A model generated the notes under the pieces. The model made no database searches and had not been told where the DNA came from. It saw only the letters and a program-made list of their open reading frames with translations. A stretch of 64,000 nt of DNA from Kappaphycus alvarezii (taxonomy: Eukaryota; Rhodophyta; Florideophyceae; Gigartinales; Solieriaceae), in assembly GCA_002205965.3 (NCBI GenBank), contig NADL03000602.1:1612001-1676000 (forward strand), read 5' to 3'. The position numbers were made by a program, and so were the translations under genes. Below, in pieces: positions 61,740-64,000 of this stretch; the stretch's first letter is position 1; the number at the start of each line of letters is the position of its first letter.

Positions 61740-62106
61740 TGTTGGAGACACTAGGATCAACGTGTCATCGTTGTCCAATGTGTGATACTTATCATACAGT
61801 GAGCCCCGCTGAACAGACGGGATCAAAGGAGTCTCGTTAGCATTGCTGACAGCAAGCACTGCTAGGTAATCTGTGGTTCAGAGTGGTGAAGAAGACGTGT
61901 GTGGACAAGAAGTCTCCCTTGGGATGAAAGTCTCATAGAAGGCCAGGAATGGCGAGTACTGAGTGATGTTTAAGCGTATATATAGTCATTCGAGTTGAGT
62001 AAAGCCTCCCGCCCGGTAGCGGTAAGGAGGCCACAGTTTCTATTCCGATCCTCACGAGTCTCGGCACTCCTTCCCTCTGAGACTATTCCCCGATTTGTTG
62101 CTGACA
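61740..62106 (+). repeat. 3' LTR of the young Copia element
   Basis: 367 bp, nearly identical to 57203-57570, followed by the target copy AAGAG at 62107-62111. Confidence 0.97.
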
Positions 62107-62111
62107 AAGAG

Positions 62112-64000
62112 CTAAGAAGTCTGACGTACTCTTGTTTTACGCAACAGTTTGGAGGACTGTTTATGTAGTGCGATTTTAGCTTAACCACCCTATGCAAGGG
62201 GAAAAATGAGAATGTCACTGCACTTCAATCGGCATCTTTTCTAGTTTTGAACTGACGACAACAGTTTTTCCAAAGTCCAAATACATCATCGAAACTCTTT
62301 CTGTATTCGATAGCTAACGTTTGCACGTAAGTAGGCGGTTCAGCTTGTTCTGCCAGCATTTCAAGAAGACTGTCTTCAACGACACAGAGCTCTCCGACTT
62401 AATTTCGCGACTTCACAGGGGGATAAACTGCCCTCATTGTCCTGTCGAGTGGAGACCGGGTTAGCTATACGTTTACTGCATCTACGCTATAAGATGCTCG
62501 AAAATAGTGTCGTTATTCTGATACCACGGCAAATGGGAGCGACGTTATGATTTCTCTTTGTTGTATGGGGGAATAGAGGTTCAACCGGTCGGAATGCAAA
62601 CTCAACAAGACCCACTTTTATAGACAGAAAGGTGCAAGAGAACCCAATCGCTCCGTGCTCCCCATTTGGCCACCACAATGGCCTGTTATGCTCACTCTGC
62701 AACCTGCGAGGACTGTACAATCATCTTAGCAGTCAAGGATCTCACGCTGTCAAGAGATGATAGAAATAGGGCGTTGACTATTTTGTGAAGGTTCCCATAG
62801 GGGCATTTCGAAATTGACGGCTGAATAAAGGGGGAAAAGCTTTGGTGCTTTATTAATGTAATTTAGAGGCAGTGGCGGTTAGTAACCGAAAGGGGCATAC
62901 CTTAATAAATGATCTTCGTAATAGATCTTTCGAGGGAAGAGGTGTACGAGAAGATACTTACTGTGCATCTCTAACATTAAAGTCAATTCGTTCATGCGGG
63001 CTGATGCTGGACCTTACCGGTCGGCAGTCATTACCAAAATTGGAAACTTTACCGATCACTCCTGGCAAACGTTGCTCGTTAGCACCGAAGCCTCTCCTTC
63101 GACTTCTCAGGGGCAGTATTCTCTCGTATTCTTGAATGCAAGAACTTTGTAGCTTTTGCGGGGAGCGATTCAAGGTCGTGGGGGATGGTAACATGGCGAG
63201 CTTTGTGGTCGATTCAGACCGCAGAAAGCCTCCCAAGTGACGATAAATACCTCGGACCCGACCTTCAAGAGTAAAAGGATAGTATTGCTCGAAATTCACT
63301 CAGGGTTGCGGTCTTTTGGGTAAACTGGACAGTCTTCCGTTTTTTGAATGATGAGTTCATCGTAACCACACTACAAGGGGAACACTTTGGACACTTTACT
63401 AATTAGAGGCAGTGACTTTGTGTCTGATACTTTCGGTGTTTAGAATTTCAGCCCTCAAGAATAAATACGTCTACGATCACTCTCACGCTTCGTCGTCCTC
63501 GGTCGGGTGCCACTGCCCTCGTTGCAACCCGATAGTGCGCAATTTCTGAAGGGCTAGCGCGGTGAAGGGCATCAACACTACAATATGACTGCGGCAGCAA
63601 AAGTTGTGTTTCTGCACCCGAAAACGGAGAATCAACTTTGCTGATCAAATGCCCTCTGCTTTCTTAGAACAGCATCTAACGATTATGCCTACGATTCTTG
63701 TGCAAAAGAGAGAAACTTCGGTTTAACGAGATATCAAACCGCCGCGGACTTATATTTCGTCACTCCTATTCGCAATCAATAGTAATTTATTGAGAGAGGT
63801 TTGAATGCTGATGAATGGATGTAAAGGCATCACGTAGCCCTGGTTTAGGGGCCTTCTCTTGGCGCAACCGCTCTGATTCTACGGAATGGTCGGTCAAGAA
63901 GTATTCTACGGAAGACGGTGACCGCTCTACTGCGACACAATGGCCGGTTTAGAAATTTCTCACTATGGGCGCAATGTGCAAGTCTGACACGTTTTCATGA
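62112..64000. other. Right flank, no recognised gene
   Basis: Frames of 66-113 residues occur on both strands. The longest, minus 62958-63299, has no domain. A short phrase TTAGAGGCAGTG recurs near 62863 and, as TTAGAGGCAGTGAC, near 63403. Nothing else is supported. Confidence 0.35.

Larger units (their letters stand above)
57203..62106 (+). mobile_element. Young, complete Copia LTR retrotransposon (4.9 kb)
   Basis: Two LTRs (57203-57570 and 61740-62106) start TGTTGG, end CTGACA and differ, as far as I can see, only by one A near the start. The perfect 5-bp target duplication AAGAG flanks the element (57198-57202 and 62107-62111). A primer site, gag, protease, integrase, reverse transcriptase, RNase H and polypurine tract are all present in Copia order. 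Near-identical LTRs mean very recent insertion. It is compact for a Copia, with no extra DNA after RNase H. Confidence 0.97.

Overview
The window looks like nuclear DNA of a eukaryote with compact, intron-poor genes. A florideophyte red alga of the Chondrus/Gracilaria type fits best, but this is inference. The reasons are densely packed single-copy genes with zero to three short introns, a thioredoxin/NHL protein related to the plant and algal SOQ1 family with an organelle-like N-terminus, Copia elements as the main repeats, and a sharp gene-island/transposon-sea organisation. Nothing bacterial was seen: no operons, rRNA or CRISPR.

Gene island, about 1.6-15.4 kb: a claudin/PMP22-like tetraspan membrane protein (+), a two-thioredoxin-domain protein disulfide isomerase (-), a nuclear nucleoplasmin-like FKBP prolyl isomerase (+), a thioredoxin/NHL-propeller protein (-), a mitochondrial-carrier family protein (+) and a cytosolic-type phosphoglucomutase (+). 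A doubtful charged protein (-) lies at 16-17 kb. These are unrelated housekeeping genes. PDI and FKBP are divergent, FKBP and the NHL protein are convergent, and the NHL protein and the carrier are divergent. Four of the five introns placed here begin GTACGT. Intergenic DNA is studded with a self-complementary GTACAGTACTGTAC motif.

Transposon sea, 17.4-64 kb: an old complete Copia element (17372-25303, TSD GTACC) with an antisense reading frame downstream of pol; a hAT-like BED-finger transposase between candidate inverted repeats (26237-28177); long decayed DNA with a piggyBac-like remnant near 36 kb; an unrecognised minus-strand gene with a proline-rich minisatellite (43.8-47.0 kb); a large plus-strand transposase of apparent KDZ/Plavaka type (47.6-51.1 kb); a truncated Copia on the minus strand (54.0-55.6 kb); a small GC-richer stretch with unknown ORFs (56.1-57.2 kb); and a very young complete Copia element (57203-62106, TSD AAGAG, LTRs identical apart from one A).

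Nearly every reading frame, including phosphoglucomutase and the young Copia, is broken by single-base shifts, some clearly at homopolymers. The simplest reading is indel error in the sequence, so CDS intervals here are gene spans crossing such breaks. The most interesting observations are a 10-nt micro-exon carrying most of a PDI active site, primer sites in both complete Copia elements matching the anticodon arm of initiator tRNA-Met (half-tRNA priming as in Drosophila copia), the dispersed palindrome, the antisense ORF in the old Copia, and the minisatellite-bearing orphan gene.
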